Below, one piece after another: positions 25,971 through 35,500 of a DNA stretch of 64,000 nt (positions within the stretch are counted from its first letter, which is position 1; each line of letters begins with the position of its first letter). This stretch comes from Paraflavitalea pollutisoli (GTDB taxonomy: Bacteria > Bacteroidota > Bacteroidia > Chitinophagales > Chitinophagaceae). The notes under the pieces are model-generated. The model was given only the letters and a program-made list of their open reading frames with translations, searched no databases and was not told the origin of the DNA. The stretch covers positions 2,658,202 through 2,722,201 of the forward strand of contig NZ_JARKMX010000008.1 in NCBI RefSeq assembly GCF_029360705.1, given 5' to 3'. A program made the translations under genes and the position numbers.

Positions 25971-27422
25971 TTATTGTTTTCTGTCGAGGTAGTCCTTCTT
26001 ACGCTTTTCATAGGCTGCTTTCTCCTGCTGGGTAAAGCGGTTGCGGTAGGTTTCCGGCAGCTCCAGCTTTTCTTTGGTAAGGCCGGGCGCCCAGTCGATC
26101 AGCTCTTTTTTGCCATTGCCCTTCTTCACGATATCGAAGGCATCGTAGAGCTCGCCTGCTACGGTGTACGACTCCATGCGCAGTTTCTTCTCTTCGACAA
26201 TCACCCGTTGGTACAACTGTGTGTTGACTGCCGCCCGCTGCAGCCAGGGCTTCAGCGAGTGCACATACATTTTGGGACCACTCACGGACACTACATATAC
26301 GGGGCCTTTCAGGGCTGTCTTTTTGGTATGCGGCGAGGTTTCGTCGATACCACGACCATAGGTATGATCGTGCCCCGTCAGTACGAGGTCTACATGGTAT
26401 TTTTCGAACAAGGGCTGGAAGGCATTGCGCAGGCTTTCGTTATCGCGTCCTTCGCCGGTGGAGAATACCGGGTGGTGCATGGTGAGGATCGTCCACTGTT
26501 GCGGGTTGTTTTGCAATACTTCCTCCAACCATTTCACCTGGCTGATGCTATCGGTGGGATTGAGCAATAACGCCTGCGAGCTCAGTGAGATGATACGCAC
26601 CTGCTGGTAGTCGACATAATAGGCTACCTCTTCCAGTCCGGCAGGACCATTCAGCGGCATGTTGAACAGGGGGCGCCAGTGCTTTGTCAGCGTAAGCTTG
26701 CGGTTGTCGTCGCGGTAATACTCGTGGTTGCCGGGTGTGGGCAATGCCGGGATCATGCTGTGTAACCAACCGCCTGCATAGAACCATTCGCCCCATTCGG
26801 TGTCGACATTGGTGCGGTTGATGAGGTCACCGGCATGCAACATAAAGGCAGCATCTGGCTGGCGCTGGCCGGCGGCGCGGATGGTGCGTGACCACCAGGT
26901 TTTGTGGTCGTTTTGCGCATCGCCGAAATACAGGAACGCAAAGGGCTTGAAGGTGGTAGCGGCGGTGCGGAACTGTACCCACTCGCTGCGGTTGACCGAG
27001 TCGCCTACGCGATACATATACAGCGTTTCGGGCTGCAGGTTGGTGAAGGTGAGCTCGTGGTAATGGGCCCGGCTGTCTTCCAACAGCAGCGGCGTTACCA
27101 CCGATGGAATACGTACTGCATCGCTGGCCTCGGGGGCTGCGGTGGCTATTTTTATTTCGGCGTACCCCGCCGTGACCGTGGTATCGGTACGCCAATTTAC
27201 GCCCATAGTAGTAGCGGGATTAGCGCCGATGGAGAGGATGATACGATCGGGTACGGGGGTGGCCGGATACTGGGTAAGCTCTACTTTGCGCTGGGCAAAG
27301 GCGGGCCGGGGCGGCGTAGCCGGTTGCGCAGCAGCGGTTGGCTGTGCCGGCGTTGGCTGTTGCGCCTGTGTGCTCATCGATACGGTGAGCAGGCTGAGTA
27401 CAGTTGCGAAACGGATGATCAT
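25971..27422 (-). CDS. Purple acid phosphatase-like metallophosphoesterase, exported
   Basis: The 483-residue product has a signal peptide (MIIRFATVLSLLTVSMSTQA). An Ala/Pro/Gln-rich linker and a fibronectin-III-like N-terminal domain (about 60-150; VPDRIILSIGANPATTMGVN) follow. The calcineurin-like domain carries FGDAQND, HAGDLINRTN, GNHEYYRD, MHHPVFSTGEG and GHDHTYGRG in order, the complete dinuclear metal site. The N-terminal domain and motif order are those of purple acid phosphatases. Expected substrates are phosphomonoesters or diesters in the periplasm or outside. The start at 27422 is fixed by the signal peptide and by a promoter and inverted repeat just upstream. Confidence 0.9.
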   Translation of the reverse strand: MIIRFATVLSLLTVSMSTQAQQPTPAQPTAAAQPATPPRPAFAQRKVELTQYPATPVPDRIILSIGANPATTMGVNWRTDTTVTAGYAEIKIATAAPEASDAVRIPSVVTPLLLEDSRAHYHELTFTNLQPETLYMYRVGDSVNRSEWVQFRTAATTFKPFAFLYFGDAQNDHKTWWSRTIRAAGQRQPDAAFMLHAGDLINRTNVDTEWGEWFYAGGWLHSMIPALPTPGNHEYYRDDNRKLTLTKHWRPLFNMPLNGPAGLEEVAYYVDYQQVRIISLSSQALLLNPTDSISQVKWLEEVLQNNPQQWTILTMHHPVFSTGEGRDNESLRNAFQPLFEKYHVDLVLTGHDHTYGRGIDETSPHTKKTALKGPVYVVSVSGPKMYVHSLKPWLQRAAVNTQLYQRVIVEEKKLRMESYTVAGELYDAFDIVKKGNGKKELIDWAPGLTKEKLELPETYRNRFTQQEKAAYEKRKKDYLDRKQ

Positions 27423-27443
27423 GGTTGCACCTTGGTTTAGACG

Positions 27444-27472
27444 GCTTTGGTGCACGCATGGTGCACCAAAGC
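27444..27472. promoter_or_regulatory. Perfect 12-bp inverted repeat overlapping the phosphatase promoter
   Basis: GCTTTGGTGCAC and its exact complement are separated by GCATG. On the minus strand the distal arm overlaps TAGCTTTG (27467-27474), an exact -7 element, with CAAA/TTTG at 27489-27492 as a possible -33. The layout fits a repressor operator, or a hairpin at the start of the mRNA. The rest of the interval to 27741 shows nothing else. Confidence 0.5.
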
Positions 27473-27741
27473 TATATGAAGTAAAATGCAAATAGACAGT
27501 ATTCCTGCGGGTGGTGTATACGCTGGTATGTTACCAAATGATTAAGGTGTGCAAGGTGGGTAAATGCTACTTAGTCAGCGGGTAAGGCCTAACAATTAAT
27601 TGATAAGTGGGGTGATCAACCAGGGCCTGGATCACCAGCGTCGAATACCAGGGAGTAGTTAAAGGTGAAAAGGTTGGAATTTATTGTAGTTTTTATGTTT
27701 AAGATGGGTGTTTTATTTTCAACCTTCTAAACATCTCTCTT

Positions 27742-28860
27742 ATGCGCGTTCAACATCTTCCCCTGTATATTTTGCTGCTACTTATGTTTATCACGGTAAC
27801 CATGCGGGCGCAGGAACCCTTCGAAATAAATGGCACGCTACCGCCCACTACCGGCAAGCTTTACCTGGGCTATGTCAATAGCGGAGTTTATACGCGTGAT
27901 AGTGCCATGGTGACCGGTACTACTTTCTCCTTCAAGGGAAGCATCAGTGAGCCAGGGTATGCCACGCTGACATTAAAACAGGAAGGGCGAGCCAAAGACC
28001 GGTCGATCGATTTCTGGGTGGAGGCTGGCAAGCTAACCATGGTTTGCGACAGTATGTTGAAGCAAACGGTTATTTCCGGTGGCCGTACGAATGACGAACA
28101 ACAAGCCTACAAGCAATGGCTGGCGCCCGTGAACCTAAAATACAAAACAACGCTGGATAGCCTTTCTCGCACCCGCAACCAGGATACGATCAAGATGATC
28201 CGGGAACGCCTGGCGCCCTATTTCGAGGAGTTGTATGCCGCTGAAACGTCTTTTTTCCGGGCACATGGTGATTCTTATGTTACCGGGATAAATCTATCTA
28301 TACAAATGGCAAGAATGCCTGTAGACACGATAGAGCAGTTCTATGCCGGGCTGAGCCCTCGTATACAAAACAGTGGCAATGGCGTGCTGATCAAAACCAG
28401 GATCGATAAACTGCGGTCCGTGGATGCAGACCCCGCCGTTGATTTTACCCGGGTAGATATCCTAAGCGGTAAAAATATGTCGCTGTCGCCATACCGTGGC
28501 AAATATGTGCTGCTCGATTTCTGGGCCAGTTGGTGTGTACCCTGCCGGAAGGAACACCCGGAAATGATCGGGCTGTATAATAAGTATAAAAATAAGCCGA
28601 TCGAGTTTATTGGCGTATCGGTAGACCATGAAGACGACAAATGGCGGCAGGCCGTTCAGAAAGACAAATTGCCCTGGCCCCAGGTGATATCGAATGCTGC
28701 CGCAGGCGATGCTTCGGGTACTAAACCCATCCATACCCTTTACGAAGTGCATGTATTCCCTACGATCATTCTTATAGACCCTGCAGGTAAAGTGGTGGGC
28801 CGCTACCTGGGTATCGACAAAGCAAAGCCGGTGTTGAAATCCCTACTTTCTTCTAAATAA
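27742..28860 (+). CDS. TlpA-family thiol-disulfide oxidoreductase with DUF4369-like N-terminus
   Basis: The 372-residue exported protein has a signal peptide (to about MRAQ, residue 24). A DUF4369-type beta domain in residues 25-130 starts EPFEINGTLPPTTGKLYLG, a helical linker follows, and the C-terminal thioredoxin-like domain spans about 230-372. The redox motif WCVPC sits at Cys265/Cys268 in LLDFWASWCVPCRKEHPEM, and the cis-proline strand VFPTIILIDPAG follows. Such proteins reduce disulfides or serve cytochrome maturation in the Bacteroidota periplasm. It is monocistronic and convergent with the sugar operon; a long hairpin separates them. Confidence 0.92.
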   Translation: MRVQHLPLYILLLLMFITVTMRAQEPFEINGTLPPTTGKLYLGYVNSGVYTRDSAMVTGTTFSFKGSISEPGYATLTLKQEGRAKDRSIDFWVEAGKLTMVCDSMLKQTVISGGRTNDEQQAYKQWLAPVNLKYKTTLDSLSRTRNQDTIKMIRERLAPYFEELYAAETSFFRAHGDSYVTGINLSIQMARMPVDTIEQFYAGLSPRIQNSGNGVLIKTRIDKLRSVDADPAVDFTRVDILSGKNMSLSPYRGKYVLLDFWASWCVPCRKEHPEMIGLYNKYKNKPIEFIGVSVDHEDDKWRQAVQKDKLPWPQVISNAAAGDASGTKPIHTLYEVHVFPTIILIDPAGKVVGRYLGIDKAKPVLKSLLSSK

Positions 28861-28875
28861 ATACTGCCAAAAAAC

Positions 28876-28917
28876 ATCCCCCGCTGCAAGCTCCTTCAGT
28901 TGCTTGTAGCGGGGGAT
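28876..28917. terminator. Long hairpin terminator between tlpA-like gene and the sugar operon
   Basis: A 16-bp stem (one wobble pair) with a 10-base loop follows the TlpA stop by 15 bases and lies 49 bases past the operon's last stop. It is likely bidirectional. Confidence 0.75.
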
Positions 28918-28965
28918 GCGATCGGACAGCTCTCCTTGCGTGATGGATTCACACGCTGTCGTCAC

Positions 28966-30129
28966 TTATTTTTCGAACGTAAAATCGGGCAGTTTGATCG
29001 ATGCGCCACCCTGCAGGGCCGACTCGTGTGCCAGGATACCTACGCAGGTAATATTGGCCGACTGTACGGCATTGGGATAAGGTGACCTGTTTTGCACCAG
29101 CGCCGATACGAATTCGTGCACCAGGTGCGGGTGCGATCCACCATGGCCGGCGCCTTGCGTGAACGACAGGTGCTGGTGATCGTCTTCATCGTACACACCT
29201 TTGGTGGTAAAGCGCTGGATGGGCTCTGGTAACAGGTGCGCATAGTCGGGCGACACCACTTCTTCCGGAATTTCGGGCTCGGGTTTCTTTGCCGTATGTA
29301 CTACCAGGGGTTTACCTTCTATCAGGGGCCACTCTACCGATTTCTTTTCTCCATATACTTCAAAGCTCTCGCGGTATTGGCGGGCGGTATCAAACAACGA
29401 CCGATAGATATGAGCGCTCAGGTCGGCATTGCGAAATTTGATGTGTGTGCTCTCCACCGCAAAGGGGGAATTGTAATGTGCCTGCAATTCTTCGCGGATG
29501 GTGCCGGAACCAAAGCAGGAAACATACTCCGCCTCTCCCCTGGTGAGGGCTAATACGGGGCCTACACAATGGGTGGCATAGTGCATGGGTGGTAAGCCAG
29601 GCCAGTAATTGGGCCATCCGTCCATATCCTGCTGGTGACTGGCTTTGAGGAACTGTACCTTGCCCAGTTCGCCTTTTTCATACAGTTCCTTCATGAACAG
29701 GAATTCGCGGGCATAGACCACGGTTTCCATCATCATATAGGTAAGGCCCGTTTGCTGCACCAGTTCCACAATCTGACGGCAGTCGTCTACCGAAGTAGCC
29801 ATGGGCACTGTGCAGGCCACATGCTTGCCGGCCTTCAGGGCTTTGATGGACTGAGCCGCGTGATCGGGTATGGGGGTATTGATGTGTACGGCATCGACGT
29901 TGGGATCTTTCAGCAGCTCATCATAATCGGTATACCTTTTCTCTATGCCCCAGGCATCCCCTATTTCTTTGAGCTTTTCAGGATTGCGCTGGCAGATCGC
30001 ATACATATTTGCATTGGGGTGACGCTGGTAGATCGGGATGAATTCGGCGCCAAACCCGAGGCCAACGATGGCCACATTGATCTTCTTGTTACTCATATTA
30101 GCCAATTTATTAGTTATCAGTGTTGTCAT
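28966..30129 (-). CDS. Gfo/Idh/MocA family oxidoreductase
   Basis: The 387-residue protein has an N-terminal Rossmann domain (NVAIVGLGFGAEFIPIYQ, DAVHINTPIPDHA) and the usual GFO_IDH C-terminal alpha/beta domain with a histidine-rich GAGHGGSHPHLVHEF near residue 350. The normal EKP motif reads CTVPMATS, so its lysine is replaced; this marks a distinct subgroup. It probably oxidises a sugar or inositol with NAD(P). ATG at 30129 directly follows the epimerase stop codon, and an alternative ATG at 30096 begins MSNKKINVAIVG. It is the last gene of the operon. Confidence 0.88.
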   Translation of the reverse strand: MTTLITNKLANMSNKKINVAIVGLGFGAEFIPIYQRHPNANMYAICQRNPEKLKEIGDAWGIEKRYTDYDELLKDPNVDAVHINTPIPDHAAQSIKALKAGKHVACTVPMATSVDDCRQIVELVQQTGLTYMMMETVVYAREFLFMKELYEKGELGKVQFLKASHQQDMDGWPNYWPGLPPMHYATHCVGPVLALTRGEAEYVSCFGSGTIREELQAHYNSPFAVESTHIKFRNADLSAHIYRSLFDTARQYRESFEVYGEKKSVEWPLIEGKPLVVHTAKKPEPEIPEEVVSPDYAHLLPEPIQRFTTKGVYDEDDHQHLSFTQGAGHGGSHPHLVHEFVSALVQNRSPYPNAVQSANITCVGILAHESALQGGASIKLPDFTFEK

Positions 30130-30990
30130 TTACCGGGCCCAGTCCTTCAGGAAGCGCAGCCCCTCGGTGGCGAAGTCGTCCTGGTTATCGGCCATGGGAT
30201 GCCAGAAGCAGACGGCTCCGGCGAGCTCCTTGTTATCGGGCGTAAAGCTTTCGATGGTGACGGTGCCCCTATAGTTGATCGCTTCCAACCCTTTCCGGTA
30301 ATCCTGCCAGGGCGTTTGTCCGGTGCCGGGGGTACCGCGGTAGTTTTCGGATACCTGCAGGTGTATGAGCTGGTTACCTGCTGTACGAATAGCTTGTTCG
30401 ATGTTCTTTTCTTCGATGCTCATGTGAAAGCCGTCGAGCATGATCTTCGCGGCCGGATGGTTGATGTCGTTGACCATGCGCAGCACATCTGCTGCGGTAT
30501 TGACCAGGTCGGACTCGAAGCGGTTGAGCGGCTCGAGGGCGATCTGCAATCCGCGGGCCGCTGCGAGTTCACTCACCTTGCGCAGGTTGGTGACGGCCAG
30601 GTCCCATTCGCGCTTGCGTTGGTCGGGCGGCACCATACGCGCCTTGCCGACTGCCGAGTACATGGGTCCGCCGAAGAAGGCCGTACCTACACCTACACAA
30701 ATATCGAGGCAGGCAGTAATGTAGTCGAAGCAGTTTTGGTGTACGGTAGGATCGTCGTTGGTCAAATCACGGGAAGGGCCAAAGGCGCCACAGATATTGG
30801 CCTTGAGGCCGTATTGCTCCAATCCCCGGTTGATGGCTTGTACATCGATCAGGGCCGGATCTTCCACCGCTATCTCTACCACCTCGAAGCCCATGCGGGC
30901 TATTTTAGGAAATAGTTCATCGATCGATGCGGTCGTGAACGGGGAAGTCCAAAGCCAGGTACTAACGCCGTACTGTATATTCAAAGCCAT
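30130..30990 (-). CDS. Sugar phosphate isomerase/epimerase (D-tagatose/D-psicose 3-epimerase-like)
   Basis: The 286-residue TIM-barrel enzyme has the four metal ligands of ketose 3-epimerases at matching spacing: Glu153 (ALEPLNRFESD), Asp186 (MLDGFHM), His210 (IHLQVSENYRGTPG) and Glu247 (TIESFTP). The family epimerises C3 of free ketohexoses using Mn2+ or Co2+. The start at 30990 is placed eight bases after the transporter stop and matches the family N-terminus MALNIQYGVSTW. It is cotranscribed with the MFS transporter and the oxidoreductase; this points to a pathway through a ketosugar. Confidence 0.88.
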   Translation of the reverse strand: MALNIQYGVSTWLWTSPFTTASIDELFPKIARMGFEVVEIAVEDPALIDVQAINRGLEQYGLKANICGAFGPSRDLTNDDPTVHQNCFDYITACLDICVGVGTAFFGGPMYSAVGKARMVPPDQRKREWDLAVTNLRKVSELAAARGLQIALEPLNRFESDLVNTAADVLRMVNDINHPAAKIMLDGFHMSIEEKNIEQAIRTAGNQLIHLQVSENYRGTPGTGQTPWQDYRKGLEAINYRGTVTIESFTPDNKELAGAVCFWHPMADNQDDFATEGLRFLKDWAR

Positions 30991-30998
30991 ACTATCTT

Positions 30999-32537
30999 TT
31001 ATTGTGTTTGTAAAGTGACTGCCTTGTATCCGCCGCGTGACCTGAAATACAGGATGAGGGCGACATAACAAAACAGCATGAAGAGGGGGAACCCAACGAT
31101 GTAGCGCAGGGCTTCTTTTTTGGCGTCGTCGCGGATCTCTGTAACGGTTTGCTGCTCGGCGGCGCTGGCCTGTGCCAGTTTGCTTTGATCGAGCGCCTGG
31201 TAATCACCAAATACGCTGGTCTTGTTTTCGGTTACATACGTACTGTGTATACTGGTGCTGTTGGCTTTATCGTAGGCGAGAATGTTCGCATCGACCGATT
31301 TATCCTGGATGAATCCGAGGATACCAGCGCCAATGACGCCTGCTGCGATCATACCGAGACCGCCGGTGATGTTGAGCGTCAGCGCGCCCCCTTTGGGGAA
31401 CCGCTCTGCTACCAGTCCCAGCATGGTGGGCCAGAAGAAAGTTTTGCCCAGGCCATAGATCGTAGCCGCCAGCAGGATCATCACGCCACTGGAGAAAGAA
31501 AGCATATAGAGGCCCAGGGCGGCGATGATGGAACAGATGGCCAGCAGACCCAGCGGTGATATTTTATGTACGATAGGCCCTGCAAAGAAGCGTAGCACAA
31601 ACATGATGGCCGAAGTGTATACCAGTATCCATCCTGCCTGCAGGCCAAGCTCGCTCATGGCAGGCGTCATGAGGTCGGTGATCCAGCTATCGGTACCCAG
31701 CTCGGTAGTAGCGAGTGGTATCATGATCAACAGCAGGATGATAAACAGCGGTTGCCCGAGACTGCGGGTATAGATACCAAAGAGGATGGTGACGAGGGCA
31801 ATGATGGAAATATTGAGGGTGAGCGACCAGGAGAACACGGCGCCCAGCTGGAATACGATCAGCGATACGATGATGAGGGCGCCGATGGCTCCCACTTCCT
31901 GCAGCATTTCTTTGTACGATACGCCAGCTTGCACCCGCTCGTTGAGGGGGAACTTACGGGCAATCATCATGATGCCATAAGCTACGGTAGGCAATAGAAT
32001 GAGGGCAATCTTGTACTCCCAGGCGGTGCCCGGTCCCATCAGCAGGGCCATGATGCCACCGAGCACCAAACCGCCCGGCCAGGCAGCGTGCAGGATGTTG
32101 AGCCATTTGGTCTTCTCCCGCGGAAACATGGTCGCCACGACGGGGTTCACCACCGCTTCCACGGTTCCATTGCCCAGGGCTACGATGAAGGTACCGATGT
32201 ACAACATCCAGTAGCCGGTAGCGAAAATGGTGAGTATGGCTGAACTGATGTGACAGATCAGCGCAAAGATCATGGCCGTTTTATACCCGATCTTATCGAT
32301 GATGAGGCTGAACAAGACGATGCTGATCGCGAATGGCCACAGGCCTACACCGGCAATCTCTCCCAATTGTGTTTGGGTGAGGTTGAAGGCGGTTCCCCAT
32401 TCGGGTAGGGTAACAGCCCGGAGGATGAACCCAAAGGAGGTGGTGACCAATGCCACGAAACAGGCATAGAACAATTTCATATCGGGCCGCGCGGTGGCGG
32501 TGGCGCCCGCTGTGTTGGCAGAATCGTTAGCAGTCAT
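30999..32537 (-). CDS. MFS transporter, sugar-type
   Basis: The 512-residue membrane protein has 12 hydrophobic segments and MFS loops such as IIDKIGYKTAMI. It has a large insert near the C-terminus (about 420-480, STSIHSTYVTENKTSVFGDY and a charged helix). A large periplasmic or cytosolic loop of this kind, between the last two segments, is seen in Bacteroidota sugar MFS proteins next to Gfo/Idh/MocA and epimerase genes. It presumably imports the sugar handled by the operon. It lies 25 bases after the ThuA/azurin gene and eight bases before the epimerase gene. Confidence 0.88.
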   Translation of the reverse strand: MTANDSANTAGATATARPDMKLFYACFVALVTTSFGFILRAVTLPEWGTAFNLTQTQLGEIAGVGLWPFAISIVLFSLIIDKIGYKTAMIFALICHISSAILTIFATGYWMLYIGTFIVALGNGTVEAVVNPVVATMFPREKTKWLNILHAAWPGGLVLGGIMALLMGPGTAWEYKIALILLPTVAYGIMMIARKFPLNERVQAGVSYKEMLQEVGAIGALIIVSLIVFQLGAVFSWSLTLNISIIALVTILFGIYTRSLGQPLFIILLLIMIPLATTELGTDSWITDLMTPAMSELGLQAGWILVYTSAIMFVLRFFAGPIVHKISPLGLLAICSIIAALGLYMLSFSSGVMILLAATIYGLGKTFFWPTMLGLVAERFPKGGALTLNITGGLGMIAAGVIGAGILGFIQDKSVDANILAYDKANSTSIHSTYVTENKTSVFGDYQALDQSKLAQASAAEQQTVTEIRDDAKKEALRYIVGFPLFMLFCYVALILYFRSRGGYKAVTLQTQ

Positions 32538-32562
32538 GCAGTTTTATTTTAGGTTGACAAGG

Positions 32563-35500
32563 TTATTTAACTACACGCAAAATACCGTTCATGATACGCC
32601 AGTGACCAGGGAAGGTACAGATATAGGGATAGTCGCCAGGCTCATTGGGTATTTTGAAGGTGACGGAATATTTGCCACCGGGATTGACCAGCGGTGTGGC
32701 CAGCAAAACTTCGGGCATTTTGGGTACATAGTGAATCTTGGCGCCGGTGCCGTCCATGGCCAGCTTATCGGCTGCGAGGCCTACCTTCTCGGTTGTATTG
32801 GGTTTTACCAGGAGGAAGTTGTGCTGCATGAAGTCGGGGTTCTGCAACACGAACTGCACGGTGATACCCGCTTTCACGGTGATCAGTTGCTGATCGTACT
32901 TCATCACGTCTTTCAATACTTTGATCACGATGGTACGATCGACCTTGGTGGCCGTGGTAGCGGCAGCCGTTGCTGCCGCAGTAGCCCCGAGGGTTTCCAG
33001 CTTACCGTTGGTGAGGTTGGCCCGCAGGAAGAACAGGGTATCGGGATAGTTGGTGATGCGTTCGTCGCCCTTTCGGTTGTCGAAACTCATGCGTAAGGGT
33101 ACGATCAACTCTTTTTTAAACAAGCCAGGTGCTTTGGCGGTAGCCACTTCTTTATCGTTGATGAGCAGGCGCATGGCGCCTGTTTTCAGCAAGCCGGCTT
33201 TGAATGTAAACTTCGCGGGGAGTTCAGTAGGGGTAACCGCCGTATAGGCTTTACCCTCCTGGTTGATCTGGAAGTACATTTTATTCTCGAGGAAGTAGAG
33301 GCCATAACCATTGTTGCGGTCGCCCTGGGCAGCTACCATGCCGGTATATACGCCAGGCGTTCCTGGCATTTGCGGGCCACCGGGACGGGGTGCCATGCGC
33401 TCGATCTCACCGGTCACCAGGATCTCTTTATTGGCTACGTCATGATCGGGGGCATCGCTGGCCTGGTTGCGGCCAAACATCCTGCGCAATGGCAGGGTAT
33501 TGAGACGTGAGCCGAAGGCCAGGCGCTGGGCGATGGAGGCTTCGATCAAAGCCGGGTTGTCGTTGAGGCCCCGTTTGCGGAAAGCTTCTTTGAAGGTGGC
33601 CTCGTTGATCTTGCTGGCGATGGTGAGCGCATAGCGCAGCCAGGTATCGGCCGTGTTCTCTTCCTGCTCTGCCATGCTGACCAGTACGTTGCCGATGCTG
33701 GCCGAAGTAGTCATATCGGTGGTAGCCAGTACCGCTGCGAGGCGGACGCGCATGTCCTTATCTTCAAACAATCCTGCTTTCTGCATCGCCAGGAAGGTCG
33801 TGTTGTTTTTGGGTAAAACCTCGATGGCCGCTTTGCGTACGCCGGCAGCAGGATGACTGAGGGCTTTGGTGGCAACGGCCAGTGCTTCTTTGTTGGTACC
33901 TTCCAGCGCCTTGAGGCCCTTCATCGTCCACAGGGCGTGGAGGGCTGGTGGGTTGATACCAGCGCCATCCAGTTGTTCGTTCTGCACCAGTTTGTAGAGC
34001 TGGGGCAGTACCGTGGTGCTGCCATTCTCTACGAGCAGGCGCTGGCCGGTCGTACGCCAGAACATATTGTCGCTGGCGAGGGCCTGTATCAACCCGGCAG
34101 GATCTTTCTTGTCGAGCTTAGTCGTATTCTTCTGATCGTTGTCTTTGTTGTAGATGCGGTAGATGCGGCCACGCTCGTGATCGCGCAGCGGGTTTACATA
34201 AGCATTTCCTTTACCGTTCTCTGCTTTGTAGCCACCGCGATCCACCGAAGGGGTTGGGTTGTGCTGGATGATGAAGTCGTACCAGTCGGTGACCCACAGC
34301 GCGCCATCGGGCCCTACCTCAGCCTGGATGGGTGCTGCCCACTCGTCGGCGCTTACCAGCATATTCCAACCATCAAAGTCTTCCTTGAAGCCAGAGCCTG
34401 ACTGCTGCAATATGTTGCGATGTATGAGGCGGCCGGTAGGCTCGGTCACGAAGGCGATACGGTTCCAGTATGCTGCGGGGAAGTTGCGGGCGGTATAGAG
34501 GCTATGACCTGCTGCTGCGGTGAAGCCACCGTGTACATCGACCTGCCGAAGGTTTTTGGTGGCCACGTGCATGGGGTAATGCGATTCGATCTTCTCTACG
34601 CCCGTCTCCCGGATCTTTGCTTTATCGAAATAACGCTTTGGCATACCCAGGAAAGCGCTGTGCGTATTGTTGGCGGTGGAGATGAAGACATCAAACTCTT
34701 CGGAGAAGCCCAGTCCCCAGGTATTGTTGCTGGTATTGGACAGGTATTCGAGGCCGCTGCCGTTGGGGTTGAAGCGGTACACACCCTGGCCAAAACGCAG
34801 GGAGTCTTTTCCTTTCTTACCATTGTAATAACCGGAGTAACCTACTACGCCCCATATCTTGTTGTCGAGGCCATAACGCAGGTTGGAGGCCTGGGCGTGC
34901 GTATCTTCTTTGCCCCAGCCTTTAAGCATTTCCTGGCGTACATCGGCTTTGTCATCGCCATCGGTGTCTTTCAGGAAGAGGAAGGCGGGCGCCTGGCTCA
35001 CGAGGATGCCTCCATTGACAAATACAAAGCTGGTGGGGATATTGAGTTTTTCGGCGAAGATGGTGATCTTATCAGCCTTACCATCACCGTCGGTGTCTTC
35101 CAGTATTTTGATGCGGTCATCGCCTTTGTCTTCGTCTTTGATCTCGTTGGGATAGTCGACGGTCTCGATTACCCAGAGGCGGCCACGCTCGTCCCAGTTC
35201 ATATAGATGGGGTTGACCACATCGGGTTCGGCGGCGAACAGTTGCAGACCAAAACCGACGGGCACCTGTATCAATGACATGGACTCCTGGGGTGAGAGGG
35301 AGGATTGCACTTTGGGAGCAGGATCGCGTTTCTCGTAATTGGGCACGGGGCCGTCGTAGTAAGTAGGTTGTGCTACTTTAAATGCGTTGAGGTTGGCGCG
35401 GGCGTCGTCGCCTACTGCCCATAGGATACCGTTGCGCACCAAGGTGAGGAAGCCGGGATTGTTGAAAGTAGCATCGTCGTGGCCATAAGCGGTATAGAAA

